Source of the DNA: Cunninghamia lanceolata
Lineage: Eukaryota > Streptophyta > Pinopsida > Cupressales > Cupressaceae
Length of the DNA stretch: 64,000 bases
Assembly: GCA_027924645.1 (NCBI GenBank)
Contig: BSBN01000334.1
Coordinates: 1,736,001-1,800,000, forward strand
Direction of reading: 5' to 3'
Within the stretch, counting starts at the first letter, position 1. The number at the start of each line of letters is the position of its first letter. The notes beneath the pieces were generated by a model that worked only from the letters and a program-made list of their open reading frames with translations, was not told the origin of the DNA and searched no databases. The translations under genes were made by a program, and so were the position numbers. Of the stretch, positions 24,311-36,314 are shown one piece after another.

Positions 24311-25500
24311 AGATAATATACATAACTGGCAAGTGTTTGATAATGATGCCGATATAATTAACTTCTTGCATTGTGCTGATCATTATGAAAACCAAGAGAT
24401 TCATTTTAATGTGTTTGTAGAAGAACATGATGGAAAAGAAACTCTCTTTGGTCAAGAGATAGTCCAGCTAAAAAAAACAAAATACCTAAGGGACTCATAG
24501 CATTGGAAAAGGCATTTGATGAACATAATTGATTTAAATTGAAAGACACACCAATACTGCAAAACGACCTTGAAGAGATTAATTTGGGGACACAGGCAAC
24601 CCCCAAAAATGTATACATTGGAAAGAATCTCAATCCCAAAATCAGGAGCATGCTTGTCAACTTACTCAAGAAGTATAGACATGTATTTGCATGGTCATTT
24701 GATGATTTGAAAGCATATAGGGAGGATATTTTTCAGCATTAAATACCATTAAAACCGGATGCTAAACCATTCAGGCAAAAACAAAGTCCTATCAATCCTA
24801 CATTGGCGCCTAAGATGCTTGAAGAACTCACAAAACTAAGGGATGGAGCTATCATTAAACCCATTAGGCATTCTTCTTGGGTTTCCAAATTGGTGCATGT
24901 CAGAAAGAAAAATGGTGATATTAGATTATGTGTGGACTTCAAGAATCTAAACAAAACTTCTCTTAAGGAAAACTATCCCCTTCCTAATATGGAAGCAATA
25001 CTACGAAAGGTTACTAGGTGTGAACTATTGTGAATGATGGATGGTTTCTTAGGATATAATCTAGTGAAAGTTAAAGAATCAAAACAATATAAGACTGTAT
25101 TCACCACACCATGGGGAACGTATGTATATTTAAGGATGCCATTTGGACTCACGAATGCTAGAGCAACATTCCAAAGAGCAATGGATGTGGCCTTTGGAGA
25201 AATGATTAATAAAATAATGATAGTATATCAGGATGACATGACAGCATATTCCAAAAGGGCTAAGGATCATTGTACACATTTAGAGAAAATTTTTAATAAA
25301 GCCTTGGAATATGGAATTTCATTGAATCCAAAGAAGTGCCATTTCGCAGTAATAGAGGGCAAGTTGCTTGGTCACATAGTCTCAAAAGATGGGGTAAGAA
25401 TAGATCCTGAAAGAGTAAAAGCCATTGACCAAGTTCCCATTCCTAAGAGTGTAAAAGCTATACAGTCATTCTTTGGCCAAATCAACTTTGTCAAGAGGTT
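24311..25500 (+). pseudogene. Reverse transcriptase, internal region B
   Basis: Pre-RT linker, then ASKLVHVRKKNGDIRLC-type fingers, MDGFLGYNLVK, MPFGLTNAR and a catalytic box VYQDDM (Gln in the variable place; Asp-Asp kept). Stops include 24498, 24740 and 25031 (TGA where region A has TCA), with a frame change at about 24480 and 24530. The core 25034-25594 is open. Confidence 0.8.
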
Positions 25501-25990
25501 CATATCAAATTTTACCAGAAATATCAAGAATATTGAAAAAGAATTCAGAAGTGAAGTGGACAACAGAAATAGTAGAGGCATTTGCTACCATTAAGAAGGA
25601 AATCAAAGAAGCCCATGTTCTGATATCCCTTGATTTTAGTAAGCCATTCCAACTCTTCTCATTTGCCTCATATCATATAGTTGTAGCAGTACTATTGTTG
25701 AAAAATGATGAAGGACATGAGCAACCCATTTCATTTTTCAGCAAATCTCTTCAAAATGTAGAATTAAAATATGACATAGTTGAGAAACAAACATATGCAT
25801 TGGTGAAGGTAGTTAAATCTTTTAGGCCATACTTGGTGGGAGCTGAAATAATAGCATATGTCCCTAATGCTGCAGTAAAAGATGTATTGGTCCAAACTGA
25901 GGTCATAGGTAGAAGATGTAGATGGATAAATAGAATTTAGGAGTTCAATATTGAAATCCATATCACCAAACTAGTGAGAGGACAAGGTCT
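25501..25990 (+). pseudogene. Degenerate gypsy RNase H, internal region B
   Basis: Same connector-type RNase H as in region A: FQLFSFASYHIVVAVLL with no catalytic Asp, then HEQPISFFSKSLQNVELKY. It is open over 25473-25940 but joined to RT through a short deletion near 25525, which puts it in a different frame. Confidence 0.7.
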
Positions 25991-27335
25991 TGCTAGATCA
26001 ATGGCTGAAAATAATCTTGAGGCTTCTCAGATATGTAGTACTAATAATGTTGATAACACAAGTTCTAGCATTGAGCATACTCCATGGTATACTAATATCA
26101 TATATTATCTAAAGCACATGAAATGTCCTAAAGGGTATGATGAAAGCAAGATAAGGACACTTAAATTACAAGCCTTGAAATATGTATTTATTGATGGAGA
26201 TCTTTACTGGAAGAATAGGGATGGTATTCTACTACTATGCCTAGATGAACATCAGTCAAAACATGTCATGAAAGAGTTACATGAAGGTATGTGTGGAGGG
26301 CATTTCTCAGCAAAGACTAGAAACCACAAGATCCTAAGGGCTGGATACTAGTGGCCTATAGTTTTTAATGATTCATATCATTACACGAGAAAATGTGAAG
26401 CACGTAAAAAATTCTCAGGAAAATTAAAATATCAGGGAGCACTACCCTTGAAACCCATGCAGGTGGAGGCTCCATTCTATCAGTGGGGCACTGACTTCAT
26501 AGGAGAAATTGTAGAAAAATCAAGTGGAGGACACAAATGGATTTTAGTAGCAACAGATTACTTCATAAAATGGGTGGAAGCAATCCCAACTAAACAAGCA
26601 ACCAGCAAGGTGGTGATTAACTTTTTGATGGAGAATATTATATTCAGATTTGGCACTCTAGTGAGGTTAATTACAGACAATGGAACGTGTTTTACATCTT
26701 ATGAGTTCAAAAAGTTATGTAGTACACATGGCATCACTATGTCATATCCTACCCCTTATCATCCACAAGCAAACGGGCAAGCAGAATCCAGCAACAAAAA
26801 TCTTCTAAAAATTATAAAAAAGAATGTTGGAAGGAAACAAAAAGGCATGGGATCTAAAGTTAAGAATGGTTGTGTGGGCTGATAGGATTACTGTGAAGAG
26901 AGCAATTGGGAGATCTCCTTTTGAACTAGTGTATGGAACACAAGCAAGGATACAATTAGAAAATATTTTACTAGTGTATAAATTTTTTCTTCAAGAGGAC
27001 TTAAACATCCCTGAACCAATGGAGGAAAGATTAGAACATCTTGTAGAACTTGATGAGACAAGGAGACTAGCTCAAAGGCAGAATATCAGGTTGTAATCAC
27101 AAGTGAAATACTTTTTTGAAAAAAAGGCCAAAGATAGGAAATTTGAGATGAATGACTTAGTATTGATGTGGAATGCTAGGAGAAAGGAAACCATGGAAAG
27201 TTTGAAGCTTTGTGGTTAGGTCCTTTTGTTGTAACTGGGAAAGGAGGTGATGATTCTTACTATTTGCAAAATATGTCTGGAGAAGAGCAGGAACTGCCTG
27301 TGCATGGGCAATTTCTAAAGCCTTTCTTTTCATAA
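25991..27335 (+). pseudogene. int: Integrase, internal region B
   Basis: Best-preserved integrase of the composite. The zinc-binding region (ELHEGMCGGHF, HKILRAGY, CEARKKFSG) has one Cys changed to Arg. The DDE core at 26448-26882 keeps GTDFIGE, LITDNGTCF and GQAESSNK, so all three acidic residues are present. A frameshift near 26820 and stops at 26349 and 27094 remain. The C-terminal part ends at TAA 27333-27335. Confidence 0.75.
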
Positions 27336-27688
27336 AATACCAAAATCATGCACAAAGAGAATTAAGTGTTGCCAGTGCATGGACAACCCTTAAATAATTC
27401 TTGAAATACTTTTATTCCTTGCACAGTAGTCTAGGACAATCAAAAGAGATTAGGATCTGCCAATACATGGATAGTCCTATGAATCTCTCTTAAATTTTTT
27501 TTTTCCATGTATAGTAGTATAGGATCATCCTCGTTCCCCATCATTATCACTTCCATCTCCCACTCTCATTTCATTCATAGAATTCTATGAAGCCGTCATC
27601 CCCAATAAATAAAACATATGGTCTACTCCCCCAAGAGATCTGAATTCTTGTTATACCCACAAGGGGTATACATCCCAGACAGAACCAC
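27336..27688 (+). repeat. 3' untranslated segment before LTR3
   Basis: Copy of 14778-15133, with the same alternation of CATGGACA and CCATGTATAGTAG motifs. AAGGGG at 27661-27666 is again 22 bp short of the LTR start. Confidence 0.5.
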
Positions 27689-27845
27689 TGTTGGGACAGG
27701 AAAATTTCAAAATTTTCCTATATTCCTACCCACTCCATGTCCAAATAGATCAGGAGATCATGTGCCCAAAATCATTATAGAAATGGATAAACTCTATAAG
27801 ATCCCATAATCTTTACCACCAATATTTGTCTCACCCATCAAACCA

Positions 27846-27853
27846 TATATAAT
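27846..27853 (+). promoter_or_regulatory. LTR3 TATA box
   Basis: TATATAAT followed by AAGGGGC, conserved in position with the other two LTRs. Confidence 0.6.
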
Positions 27854-28975
27854 AAGGGGCCTCAGTTCCTTAATTCAGCAAGACCTCACTTTTGTTTTAC
27901 CGATCTATGCTCTATGAGAAATAGGCTGAAATGAGTATTGACATGAAAATAATGATCGAGGAGAAGATTTCAGGAACCACCAATGAATAAAGTAACAACG
28001 ATGACCATTCATCGAGGAGAGAATTTGTAGTCATGCCAAGTTGATCAGTAATAAAAACTATCAGCATAAGAAAACACTATCGGGGAATACTCCAAAACCC
28101 TCCTGACAATATAGATCACACCGATGAAGGAATTTGGTATGACTCTTGCCAAGCTACCCATGGAACTGGTGAAACTAATGATCATCAGGGAGAGATGCAC
28201 ATCAGGGCGAGAAGTTAAAGTATCTCCAACTTCGTAATGTCTCAGCAATAAAGCGGCATTATTTTGGCTTAGGTCACACCGATGTCTAGGAAGGATAAAA
28301 ACCATCGGTGAAAGTGAACAAGTTGGAACAAATCTTGCAAGTCTTTCCGATGTCATATCAGGGAAACAACTACAATCAAGTAGTTGGAAATAAGTCATTC
28401 TGATGTCATATCTTATCCCGATGATAAAAATGGCTAAGCTCATCGACAAGACTTTCATTGATATTCATATCGAAGACACTTAAGATATTGGAGAAGAATG
28501 TTATTCCCATGGTGATAAATAAATTTAGGCCAATGATAACCATGCCCATTGCTATATCAAGTAGACCTCGAAATATCTCACCGATACAAAATCATACATG
28601 AAAGACAACATCGAGGAGATAAATGAAGGGTCACAATGATTGATCCATATGCAAATGTTTGTGCCATAAGAAGATATTAAATCACCCTAAAATTACAAAA
28701 ATCATACCAATGAAGGGAGTTATGATGATGTGACATCTCACAATGATCATGAAAATTAAAACACTGGAGCAATTAATTGCAGACAAGGAAGAGATCCTTT
28801 GAAATACCATTTGAAATCACTGTAATTAAGTTTGAAAGAATTGTCTGAAAGGAGCACGCAAGCGGAGACTTGGAGAAGAAAATAGGGGAATTCGATCATC
28901 GCCTCTGATAATAGGTACATATCTACAAACCTCTGTCCAGTAGCCTGCAATTTGAATTTGTTGTCCAATATTGTA

Positions 28976-31917
28976 ATGGAGACTCTAGTGAAAGGAAAGG
29001 GCAAAAAACAATAGGGTGAGACTAGTAAACCTAAGGAACAAAAAATTGACAAAAGCCCTGATGAGAAAATAAAAGACAGGAAATTGAATGACGACTTAAT
29101 TGACCAATTGCCTGGATCAACTCCCAAAGCCTGAAGCTCTACACAACTTAGGGAAGAAGTAGAGAAATTAGAAGACAAATGTAAATATCTTGGAAATGTG
29201 TGGACTCCAATAAGAGGCTATGAGCTTTTCAAATTCCATTACAATATTAGATTCAGAAATGTCCCAGTGTCTAATCCATGGCACTTGAATTCGGGAAAAT
29301 TGGTCATTCTTGATGTATTTGTAACTGTAGAACTCCTCAGACTCCTAGCTAAACATTACAACCCTAGCCTCAAAGCCATATGCAATCCGCAAGGAGAGCC
29401 AATTGTACATTTATCTAAAAATGCTAATTTTGAAGTGTTTGATTTGGATGACTTGTGCATTGTTCCTATAGTCTATGAAGATTTGGACAAAGAATATTGG
29501 AGAATCGATACCACTTACAATGGGTGGAGATTACCTATCCATAGACCTAAGGTAGAAGGGAAAGCAGTGCCTCTCAATGAGAATGATGGACCTCCATTCC
29601 ATGTGTCATTCTTTGAACCATACATATAGTACACTTATTATTCTATGGGCCAAGTCCTAGGGTCAGAGGTCCCTGATTTTATGAAAATTCCCTTGATGGT
29701 GATAGCCACAGACATCTAGTGTCACAATGTCAGGCAGTTTGACTATGCTGCCTATGTTTTTAGAAGGATTGATTTTGGTTTGACTGCAATCAAGAACAAC
29801 GCCCCATGCACATGGTGCTTTATTATGGCCAGGAAATGGGATTATGGCCAAGTGACTTCAAGGTTGTTCAAACAAACCAAAGGGGACAAAAGTCACCCAT
29901 ACAAATGTGGATGAGGATATGGGACAATAGGTATGCCCATTCAAGTTATATTCATTTTGAAGAATATTGTGTAAAAGTATTGTACAGATATTTTAGTCAT
30001 GCTTGTGAATATTCACTGTCAAATGAAATAAAGAAGTTTCTCAGACCTAAAGATTTTTGTGGTCCTCCTACTATTACCCACAACTGGGGAGATTGGTATT
30101 ATTTTGAAGATGCAACCATGGTTAGAGTTTATGGTTTTGAAGACACCCCGTTTATACTACCCAAGAAAGTTCTTGATAGAATTGCCTACCTAGAGATAGT
30201 CAGGACAATGAACTGCTCTAATGTGATGCATTTGAGCACCTATGACAAGCAATCCTTCATGCCCAGTACTTTGTGCTTTGGAGATTTTACTATACTATCA
30301 AAAGAGGGTTATGGTCTCATTATGGATAAACTGATGCATTATAACATGAGATGTGCAGAAGCAAGAAAAGGATTTGATCCCGGGGGATTCATTGATCTTG
30401 CTAGAAGAAAACAAAACCTAAGTGGATATACACATGTCCCATATCCACATGATGACATAATCAGGTATATGGAAGAAACTAAAGTTGAATTAGTGGTTGA
30501 GAAATATAATAGGGAATTAGATGAGAAAAGGAAGGAAATTGCAGAGATAGAGTTGTTGTCCTCTGGTGATGAGGGACCTGCAGAAGAAGAAGAGTGACAT
30601 CAACAGACAACCAGAATGTCCAAATGAAAAATGTGACACTATCAGTCTTCTAGCATAGAACATGATGATGAGGTTTCTGCTGATGAGGATCCAAGACAAG
30701 CAACATATGATTCTTACATTTCTGATGATCAATTTATTTATTCTAAAGAATTTAGATCATTTTTGTATAAATACAAGGGTAAAGAGATCAGGGAATCAAT
30801 TGATAATGTCATAGTTGACAATGAAAGATAATTAGTTGATATGTTAAAAAACAACTGTGGACAGTGAATTGCAAGCTATGACTCCTAGTAGAGGTAGATA
30901 GTTGCTCAGAGAAGAACGCGTTATGATATTCCTTGGTCTTGATTTGAATTTTGCTTTGGTGTTTGATAGTTTTTTGCATAACACTGATGACAAATATAAG
31001 CTCACTGGTGTCACAGAAGTGTGTATGGGCACCAAATATAACAATGATGAAAATTCACTAATGAGATGGGCCTTGTACCCACCCCATAAGAAGACAACCA
31101 TTATAGACACTGAAAAGGCTTTCTGGCATGTCATGACTTTGAAGGCAGGGGAAACTGACCCTTTGATCATTTTAGACATTGGCATTAACATTGCAAAGTT
31201 GAATAAAGAACAAGCTCAGATGCTAATCAAAGAACGAGATGCATATAAACTGAGTTGTGAGAGATTAACAAAGGAAAATGATTATTTGAAAGATGCTGTT
31301 AAGAACACCTTTGGAGGGACAGTGAAAAGATTAACTCAGGGAGAAAGGTCACAAAGTACCCAATCACCATCTATTGATTAGATAGCTCAAATCCAGATTG
31401 ACACACTTGCAACAGTGCTCTAGAATTGATGCATTGGATGAACCATTTTTGTGATATTTATTCTAAAAATTGTAAAGTGATCCAAGAACATGAGAGGCTC
31501 CACAATAGGCTGTAGGAGAAAATCCATGAGACACAGAGTAAAGATGTTTCTAACACTACAAGTATTTCCAGTACAAAAGACTTGATTGAGTGGCACTAGA
31601 AATATTATGACCAGCTTAAGAATGATGCCAAAGAATGTGTTGAGGCTTCAAAAGCAGGAGTACCCATGTTATTCAGGAATGATAAAGAACTGAAGAGCAA
31701 AGACGAATGGAGTGAAGACTATCAAATGATATTGTATGAAGCCTTAGGCACTCTTAAGGACAAGGACTTTGCATCTGGGGAAGCCTGCAAGCATCTAGAG
31801 AAGATGGTAACGATGGATGTGATCACAAGAAATGCTATTGAATTTACTGATACACACCGTAGCCAGGAGTACTTGGATCACATTGCTCAGCTATACCTAT
31901 GGTTGAATAGAGCTTAA
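28976..31917 (+). pseudogene. LTR-encoded ORF, LTR3 copy (full span)
   Basis: Spans ATG 28976 to TAA 31915-31917 (2,942 bp, about 980 codons) inside the LTR. The early TAG at codon 13 is shared with the other copies. Well-preserved parts are 29198-29629 (NVWTPIRGYELFKFHY, LHIHRP-type PIHRPKVEGKAVPL) and 29806-30597 (QRGQKSPIQMW, GFEDTPFILP, GFDPGGFIDLARRK). Later come 30902-31381 (IFLGLDLNFALVF, then coiled-coil-like AQMLIKERDAYKLSCERLTKE; written here in part) and 31666-31917. Damage includes TGA at about 29132 (CGA in LTR1), TAG at 29627, a short deletion near 29800 and an A-run frameshift near 30847. The function is unknown; it has no RT, RNase H, integrase or protease motif. Confidence 0.65.
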
Positions 31918-32983
31918 GCATCATTATTTTTATTGTTGTTATGTTAATCATGTTGATTCCCAAAAGACATTTTGAAGAGTTATGTCTCTTCATAAGTATT
32001 TCTATATAAGTTGAACATATGATGCTGAATTATCATCAGCAGTAGGATATAATACATGAAGTTTACAATGTTCTAAAAGACCATGTTGCAAGCATTATAT
32101 TGAAGAAGTAAATTGAAGTTCTCTGATTTTGTGGTCTTATTTTGGCATCAATTGTTTGTTAAGATTATTCAATTATATGGTTGTCTCCAGTTCAATATTT
32201 CCTTGTTATTCAAACTAATATATCAAGTATATATTTAATTTGTCAATGCACATTTGTTGTATTTGTGTGATTGGGTTAATTGGTTTCCATTAGAGGAATT
32301 AAAATCCTTCTGATCAGTCATAGTACCCTGGAAGTGTTAGTTTGGATCATTAAGAAGAATCATATAATTAGGACCGCCATTTTGTCTCCAAGTTGATATT
32401 ATCTATTATTCTTGTTAATGTCATTCAATTGGTTCCTTCAAGAAAGGATTAAACCTCCTTCTGGGGAAAAACAAGAAATCTAATTTTATCTATTTGATTA
32501 TTAAGGAGAGTCTGTTAGTCATTTCCCTTCACGTTTATACAAGTTATAAACTAAAGTATTGTGCTAAACAGTTAGAGTTATTGCCCACTATAAGCCATTG
32601 CTCTTTGTCTTCCATTTGATCTTGTTTACCCAACAAGGCACCGGTCTTATTTCAAGTCATCATTTAAGATTTACCTTGATATTGCTTATACAATTTACAC
32701 CAATCATCCATCAGATATTAGATATAGAATTAGTTAGCAAGTGTTCATCTATTCTACACTATTTGCCATTATAGGTAGATCCATTAACTTAGTCAAAACA
32801 CTTATACTTCATCTGCTTTAATTTTCAAGGTTCACCTGCCTAGGTATAGAAGTGCCTAAAGTGTAGGGAGTCTTCAAACCTGAAAGGTTAGACTCCATCG
32901 TGTTAGTTCAAAAACATTGCCAATTTGACCATAGAGTCTGGCATCCTCTTAGCATTTGCAACCTACATTTTTGAGACCTAACA

Positions 32984-32988
32984 CCCTC
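32984..32988. repeat. Target-site duplication CCCTC (right copy)
   Basis: Exact partner of 4623-4627. Confidence 0.85.
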
Positions 32989-33602
32989 TTCTGATGGTTC
33001 CTCCAAGGAGGATGATCCTTCCTTGGCTGAATCATTCTAGGAGACTGAGTCTCCCCAGGATCCTCTTCTGGCTAACCCTTTAGCAGAACCATTGGTACCT
33101 TGAACTGCTGTGGCTATTTAGGCAAAGCCTATCTGACCCTAGATGGTTGCCTCTACTAGTCCTTTGATTCTTCCTAACTCCTCTTCTTCGCTACTGGCTC
33201 CCTCGCTGCGTGGTGGCTCATTTCCCGTGGTGGTTGTCAAGGATCCGCCCCTCTCACCTTGCTCGATGGACTTTGACTCTGAGTCTTCTTGGTTTTTTGT
33301 ATAGAGATAGAAGAAGGGACTCCCCAAATTTGTCACTACTTCATGACCTAGGGCTATGGGAGTTTGATTTGTCCCCTTAGGTTCTGGGGTTGTCTAGTCC
33401 TCATCTGTTGTTCAACAACTATCTATCAGTTGTACTTGTCCTATTTATGTTCTGTGTGGCCTAATTTGGATTGTTCTACCAGGCCTCAATGGCTCTTATT
33501 TGTTTAGGGCCTAGCCCCTTGGTTGTTCACTGCAATGTGCCTATGTGGCTATTGTGTAATGGGATCAACACCCTTTTTGTCGCTTACTTTATCAAAAAAA
33601 AT
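32989..33602 (+). pseudogene. LINE ORF1-like remnant, 3' part and tail
   Basis: Continues the LINE frame of 3611-4627 in the same phase (SSDGSSKEDDPSLAESF). It is a Ser/Pro/Asp-rich, low-complexity C-terminal region with several stops. No endonuclease or reverse transcriptase follows. It ends with a short A-rich run (TCAAAAAAAATAGG, about 33591-33604), which looks like the poly(A)-type end of a LINE copy. The whole may therefore be a non-autonomous or internally deleted LINE. Confidence 0.55.
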
Positions 33603-34588
33603 AGGAGGTATTTACAACCCATTTATCCATCCTTCATAACCAACAAGCCAATTTACATTCTTGTATCCTGGAAACCTAGTATACATGTTAATGTATTAAC
33701 TATAATTCTCCCTTCCTATTCTCCATAGAAAGCATAATCTAAAATATGTATGATTAACCATCAATTAAGCATCAATATTAAGGAAATCTGAATAATGAAA
33801 TGCAATAATGAACAATACTCACATGGGTGTTACCTTAAGTAAGATAGTTGCAAAAAGTGGTTGTTCACCTCGTAAGATTAGTCATGCTCCAACATCTAGA
33901 GCGCATGGTGAATCCCACCTTAAGGATAAGAATTCCCTATCCCAAGCCACCAATGGACTTCAAGATCTACAAAGAGAGTTGATTATTCATGCCAAATCTT
34001 TTAGAAACCATGTAACTACTGACCCACGGTATCTAACTTTCACAAATTCTTACTATTACTATATTAGAACAACTAGACCAGCAACCACTGAGAATAATAA
34101 AAACTAGAAACTAGCACTTGAAACAAACTGGTCCTTTGCTTAATTTCAACTTCACTAGAATGACTTTCCACTAATCTTTAAAGCTACATAATAGTGAATT
34201 ATGGCATCCTTCACCTGCATGTTGCTGGTGATAGCCATTCAAGCTTGAGAAGTCCCTAGTATTCTTCATTAGTATACCTAGGTGATAGCCTACTATCTCT
34301 AGATACAACCATACCACTCTACTCGCAGAGCACCCTTCCTGACTACTGTCAAGATGGAGCATCGATAAGCCTATCTTAATGCAGGTCATAGGATTTGCAA
34401 ATTGGTGATCACCACAGAAGGAGCAAAACTACTACATTATAGGAGTAATACAATCCTCCTACCTATGCCCTCTTAAAGTTCATACTCCAACTATTATGTG
34501 TTGTCGTAGAGGTCAACATCTGTATCTAGCTTGGTTTTGTAAGTGGACTAAGTCATCCTAGAGTTAGATAAATGAGACAAGCCATATA
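33603..34588. other. Intergenic DNA between LINE remnant and element IV
   Basis: About 1 kb of AT-rich DNA. Short open frames exist, but none resembles a known protein. Nothing else is recognised. Confidence 0.4.
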
Positions 34589-35098
34589 TGTAACATCACT
34601 TTCCATAATGCTCAAAATTTAACTTAATTATATGACCTTAACAAGTCATTAATTAAGAATTGATAGATATAATCAAAATTTGAATGAAAAGAAACATATT
34701 ATTTTCCATCAATTAAGCATGTTAATCAAAGAAAGATATAACAAAGCTTACAATCTAATAATTCATTACAATCTTTAGTGAATATCCATCACTAATCAAA
34801 TACAATATATGCTCTAAGTGTCTTAATCAAATTTTTACATTACAATAGACCAACAGGTCAAAAATGCAAACATTGTATCTAGAACCAATGACATCTATCT
34901 TCATAAGCCTCAGCTTGTCTCATGCTTGGGAAGGAGAGCATCATCCTAGTGCTTTTCCTCCAACCACGGACCTGCGGTCCCTCGCTTATATTCCTAACTA
35001 GAAGAGGCCCTACCCTTCATGGAAAGGTTAGACATTAGAAACCAACTAGATAGCCATCTGAGTATCTGCTATTGTGTCCTTCTTAATGTCTCATGGTC
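34589..35098 (-). repeat. Element IV 3' LTR, distal fragment
   Basis: Its left terminus TGTAACATC is the inverted match of the proximal LTR end at 44960. No second LTR is in the window for comparison, so the boundary is inferred from the TG...CA termini alone. Together with 42147-44960 the LTR would be about 3.3 kb. Confidence 0.45.
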
Positions 35099-36269
35099 TG
35101 TCATAAACCTGATTGAATATATGCATCAATACCTGTCAGCAATTATTTATATCATAATAATATTATTATCTAACACATAAGACAAAGTGTCTCCTCAGCA
35201 GTGATTTGTTTAAGAAAATAACCAGAATTAATGCAGCACTCCATAAGGATAAACAAACCATTTATTAAGAGATGCGATTTGGTGGAAGGACGCCACCCTT
35301 GGAAGTGATGCATTCATTCAAACATGAGATATATATATCATTGTTGAGGGGCATTTCAGGGGGGCAAGTAGCAAAGATATTATAGTATTCAATACAGAGA
35401 AGAAGATATTAGAAGTAAGAGATAAAAAGGCAGACTGTAGTATTCAGAGATTCAGTCAGATCTGCAAAAAGAGCAGCAGCCAAAGAACTTAGAATTAGAG
35501 TAAGTAACATATACTAATAATAATTTGTAAGTCTAATAATATAGTTGCAATCAAGAATTAATATCCCTTGCAATTTACATTACTTATGTATAATGAATCA
35601 TGTATAGAATACGAGATAATAATGCAGTATATGATATTGTTTTATTATGCATTCAATATCTTTTAGATATAAAATATATGGAACCTCATCATGGAGGAAG
35701 GGAAAGAGATATAGGTAAGAGGGTATAAGGTTTCCATCTGAGTACCCCACCTTGGATGGATGTCAAAGCCCTGCCATCAAGGCCAAGAGGGTCAAAGTCC
35801 CACTCTTGGGCTTAGATTGGATAAACTAAGAACTCCGCTATGATCCCCGTACCATTCCTACCATGATGATTTATTAATTATAAGTGATAAGGCATGGATA
35901 GGGAAGTAAGACCAGCATTCTGCTAAGTACCCCACTTTGGTGGATGTCTAAGTCTTGCCACCAAAGCCAGGAGGGCCAAAGTTCTGCTCTTGGGCTTAGT
36001 ATGGGTTGGCTGGGTCAAACCTATCATGTCCGTATCTCGATAGTGTTGGAATTGTATTATGAGTTTAATATATTTGCAGCTAACCCTAACAATGGCATTA
36101 GTTTATATGTATATATATTGTACTTGTGTCCTCTATGTGATTATTGCAAGAGTTCTATTCAAGAGCATAATGAAGAAATAACTACTTGTAAGTCATCTCC
36201 CTAACCCTAATGTATCATAATTGTGATTGTAGGGTTTAATCTAGGGAAAATCTATAAGGGGGCATTACA
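35099..36269 (+). repeat. Element II 5' LTR
   Basis: Begins TGTCATAAACC and ends GGGGCATTACA (1,171 bp). It is followed by AA and the primer site. Confidence 0.85.
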
Positions 36270-36271
36270 AA

Positions 36272-36283
36272 TGGTATCAGAGC
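36272..36283 (+). promoter_or_regulatory. Element II primer-binding site (initiator Met tRNA)
   Basis: TGGTATCAGAGC, the standard plant retrotransposon sequence complementary to the 3' end of initiator methionine tRNA, 2 bp after the LTR. Confidence 0.9.
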
Positions 36284-36314
36284 ATAATCCTGCCATCCTG
36301 TGAAAGAATTGTTG

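Larger units (their letters stand above)
4628..32983 (+). mobile_element. Tat-type Ty3/gypsy tandem composite, three LTRs and two internal regions
   Basis: The structure is LTR1 (4628-8178), internal A (8179-15133), LTR2 (15134-20080 with an extra partial copy to 20767), internal B (20768-27688) and LTR3 (27689-32983). LTR starts read TGTTGGGAC (mutated to TATTGGGAC in LTR1 and LTR2) and ends read CCTAACA. A 5-bp duplication CCCTC flanks the whole, and the interrupted LINE frame resumes in phase across it, so the outer edges are exact. Both internal regions encode gag, protease, archaeal-type RNase H, RT, degenerate RNase H and integrase, which marks the Tat/Ogre branch. The two internal regions share their middle LTR. 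This is expected from unequal recombination between elements, or from integration of a tandem cDNA, rather than from two separate insertions. Confidence 0.85.
27689..32983 (+). repeat. LTR3 of the Tat-type composite (most complete)
   Basis: Starts with the canonical TGTTGGGACAGG and ends CCTAACA, directly followed by the target duplication. At 5,295 bp it is the longest copy. It lacks about 60 bp near 28350 that LTR1 and LTR2 keep. About 56% of its length is occupied by the reading frame described separately. Confidence 0.85.

Noticed and set aside
35944..36204. 86-residue open frame present twice (also 41821-42081)
   Set aside because: Both copies are inside the element II LTRs, so the duplication simply reflects LTR identity; no promoter, domain or codon evidence. 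Unlike the Tat LTR frame it is short.
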